Notes under the pieces: model-generated
Seen by the model: the letters and a program-made list of their open reading frames with translations, nothing else
Told to the model about the DNA's origin: nothing
The model's database searches: none
Shown: piece by piece, positions 62,717 to 64,000 of the stretch
Position numbering within the stretch: the stretch's first letter is position 1
How the letters are laid out: each line of letters opens with the position of its first letter
From: MGBC163016 sp964469815
GTDB lineage: Bacteria; Actinomycetota; Coriobacteriia; Coriobacteriales; Eggerthellaceae
Length of the DNA: 64,000 nucleotides
Direction: 5' to 3'
Assembly: GCA_964469815.1 (NCBI GenBank)
Contig: CAYXZC010000002.1
Coordinates: 15,278 to 79,277 of the forward strand
Program-made: the position numbers and the translations under genes

Positions 62717-63397
62717 TCAGTCCATCATCTTATCGACCGCAGCGAGCAACTTCGCAGTTGCCGATTCTATATCATCCTGAGCGAATATGCCGAACTTTAC
62801 AGCAACGCCGCTGACCCCTGAGCCCTTCAATTCCGGTATCGTATCGACCGTAAGGCCGCCGATCGCCACCACAGGGATGCTGACCGCCTCGCATATCTCG
62901 TGCAAGGTTGAAAGATCCACGAAATGACTGTGCGCGCTCAAAGGATTGTCGAATATCGACCCTACACCTATATAGTTCGCACCGGAATCCTGCGCCCTTT
63001 TCGCCTGCTCGACCGTGGTCGCGGAAACGCCGACGATAGCGCTCTCGCCTAGGATGGATCGCACTTCTGCACAGGAGATATCCTCTTGACCCACATGAAC
63101 GCCGTCCACCCCTGTCGCTTTCGCAGCTTCGATATCGTTATCTATAACGAAAGGGACATTGGCCACATGACAAACAGGAGCCAAAGCTCGAGCCATCTTT
63201 ATCAGCTCAAGCGTGGATGCGCCCTTCTTGCGAAGCTGAACGAACGTTGCGCCGCCTATGATGGCATCGGCTACACACGATGGCAGGCTCCTGCCGCGAA
63301 GGTAAGATGAATCGGTAACAGCGTATAGCTTGCATGCCTCCCGGATCTTGTCTTCCGTCCATATGTTTTGAACTTTCCTCGGAAGTGGCATATCCAT
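62717..63397 (-). CDS. thiE: Thiamine phosphate synthase (ThiE-like)
   Basis: 226 residues, TIM barrel. LYAVTDSSYLRGRSLPSCVADAIIGGATFVQLRKKGAST is the conserved start. FVIDNDIEAAKATGVDGVHVGQED is the diphosphate-binding region, and VGVSATTVEQAKRAQDSGANYIGVG the next. The usual GPVFPTxTK block is replaced by GVGSIFDNPLSAHSHF, which lacks the common T-x-T-K. The end IPVVAIGGLTVDTIPELKGSGVSGVAV is normal. Joins HMP-PP and thiazole phosphate. It is alone here, without thiD or thiM. Confidence 0.88.
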   Translation of the reverse strand: MDMPLPRKVQNIWTEDKIREACKLYAVTDSSYLRGRSLPSCVADAIIGGATFVQLRKKGASTLELIKMARALAPVCHVANVPFVIDNDIEAAKATGVDGVHVGQEDISCAEVRSILGESAIVGVSATTVEQAKRAQDSGANYIGVGSIFDNPLSAHSHFVDLSTLHEICEAVSIPVVAIGGLTVDTIPELKGSGVSGVAVKFGIFAQDDIESATAKLLAAVDKMMD

Positions 63398-63571
63398 CCT
63401 CCTACGGGCTTGTGCGTTTAAGTACTGCGTTCGCTCTAATGATACAACTATCGATCATTGAATGTTGTGTTATTCGATAAGTCGGCCAGAACAAGAACGG
63501 GGTGAGGGCAAGTTGGATCAAACGGCATGCTGCCATTTTGCATTTGACAGACAAATCTCGTATGACAAGGT

Positions 63572-63712
63572 CGAAGGTATCCCTTTTCGCATTTGGCGCT
63601 CACTCTCGATGCTTCGCATCAGCGGTTCGCTCCCTCATGCATTCATATATTGCAATCTTTCGAAAGCATATGAAAGATGGTGTTCAGAGCAAATCGAAAA
63701 GGGATACCTTCG
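63572..63712. repeat. 18-base inverted repeat enclosing 105 bases
   Basis: CGAAGGTATCCCTTTTCG at 63572-63589 is exactly inverted at 63695-63712. The interior holds smaller hairpins and no convincing gene. A related ATCCCTTTTCG segment occurs near 55115. This could be a small non-autonomous element. The rest of the 353-base gap between thiE and 63751 shows nothing further. Confidence 0.6.
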
Positions 63713-63750
63713 GCCTGTTTCCAGATGACATCAAGCCTGACCCTTTGTCA

Positions 63751-64000
63751 TCAAAGAGGATATATGACGACGATCGTGCCCTTCTCGACCCCGATCATGA
63801 CAGCTTCGCCTTGCAATTCATTGGACAACCCAAGCGATTCGCGATTGGTAAGCTCGACATCATCGAGCTCCCACTTCATTCCCCGCTCGAACACTCCCTC
63901 GCACCTATCGCTCATGGAGAACACGGAAACTGTCCCTGTTTCCTGAGCCGGCGCTTCAAAGATATCGGGTCCTGTGAGGAAGAAGAGCGCTACATCCTCA
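63751..64000 (-). CDS. C-terminal end of an unidentified protein, cut by the window edge
   Basis: An open frame runs in from the right edge for 82 codons and stops at TGA (63751-63753). It reads EDVALFFLTGPDIFEAPAQE, then TGTVSVFSMSDRCEGVFERG, and ends GVEKGTIVVIYPL. The composition and codon use match neighbouring genes, so it is very likely a real gene whose start lies beyond 64000. No family recognised from this part. Confidence 0.7.
   Translation of the reverse strand, partial: EDVALFFLTGPDIFEAPAQETGTVSVFSMSDRCEGVFERGMKWELDDVELTNRESLGLSNELQGEAVMIGVEKGTIVVIYPL

Noticed and set aside
63462..63728. Possible 88-residue gene
   Set aside because: It spans the 18-base inverted repeat and has no ribosome site.

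Overview
The window looks like a chromosome segment from a Gram-positive actinobacterium, most likely class Coriobacteriia (Eggerthellaceae-like). This is an inference from gene content and protein style: the alaS-ruvX-mltG-aroE block, a PaaK/ACT pair, a BspA-like giant leucine-rich surface protein with a SipW-type signal peptidase, ClpC under HrcA/CIRCE control, and DUF5685/DnaJ chaperone genes. G+C appears moderate. No rRNA, tRNA, prophage, insertion sequence with a transposase, or CRISPR array was found. Most of the window is ordinary chromosomal housekeeping; the accessory interest lies at about 13-33 kb and in the repeats at 40-51 kb.

Layout. (1) 66-5312, minus: alaS-ruvX-mltG-aroE (alanyl-tRNA charging, Holliday junction resolution, peptidoglycan strand termination, shikimate). 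(2) 5579-13080: phenylacetate-CoA ligase plus ACT protein, a small LuxR-type regulator, S-adenosylhomocysteine hydrolase, a membrane-anchored hypothetical, cysE, a DUF2130 protein and an orphan RelB/DinJ antitoxin. (3) 13159-20863, minus: a compact surface-fibre-like operon made of SipW-type signal peptidase, TasA/camelysin-like protein, membrane-anchored camelysin-like protein and an 1851-residue LRR protein. A 12-codon leader ORF overlaps the TTG start of sipW. (4) 21192-27003, minus: type IV pilus/type II secretion-like genes (PilC-like, four small pilin-like or membrane proteins, PilT-like ATPase) next to a transglutaminase lipoprotein. (5) 27083-32699, minus: a hybrid sensor kinase, a separate Hpt protein and a REC-HD-GYP-GGDEF protein, which together can form a complete phosphorelay ending in cyclic di-GMP metabolism.

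(6) 32989-37522: U32 peptidase (minus) and ispD-ispF-cysS (plus). (7) 37711-48516, minus: clpC with a perfect CIRCE operator, an AI-2E/PerM-family permease, a DUF948-like protein, rarA, galU, an SDR and htpG with a degenerate CIRCE far upstream. The gaps hold a family of short palindromes. (8) 49217-55518: an MFS transporter, a predicted short sRNA, a 36-bp repeat in three copies, then a four-gene operon (zinc ribbon, DUF5685, DnaJ-like, DnaK) and a zinc-ribbon protein with a Gly-Ala-Pro tail. (9) 55735-64000: CmpB-like permease and polysaccharide flippase, a membrane-anchored hypothetical, HdeD-like protein, SEC-C methionine aminopeptidase, cysteine hydrolase, thiE, and the C-terminal end of one more gene at the right edge.

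The most promising system is the neighbourhood 13.2-32.7 kb: a SipW-processed camelysin/giant-LRR surface assembly, a pilus-like machine with unrecognised pilins, and a dedicated cyclic di-GMP phosphorelay, all on one strand. Functional links between these three blocks are inferred from proximity only.
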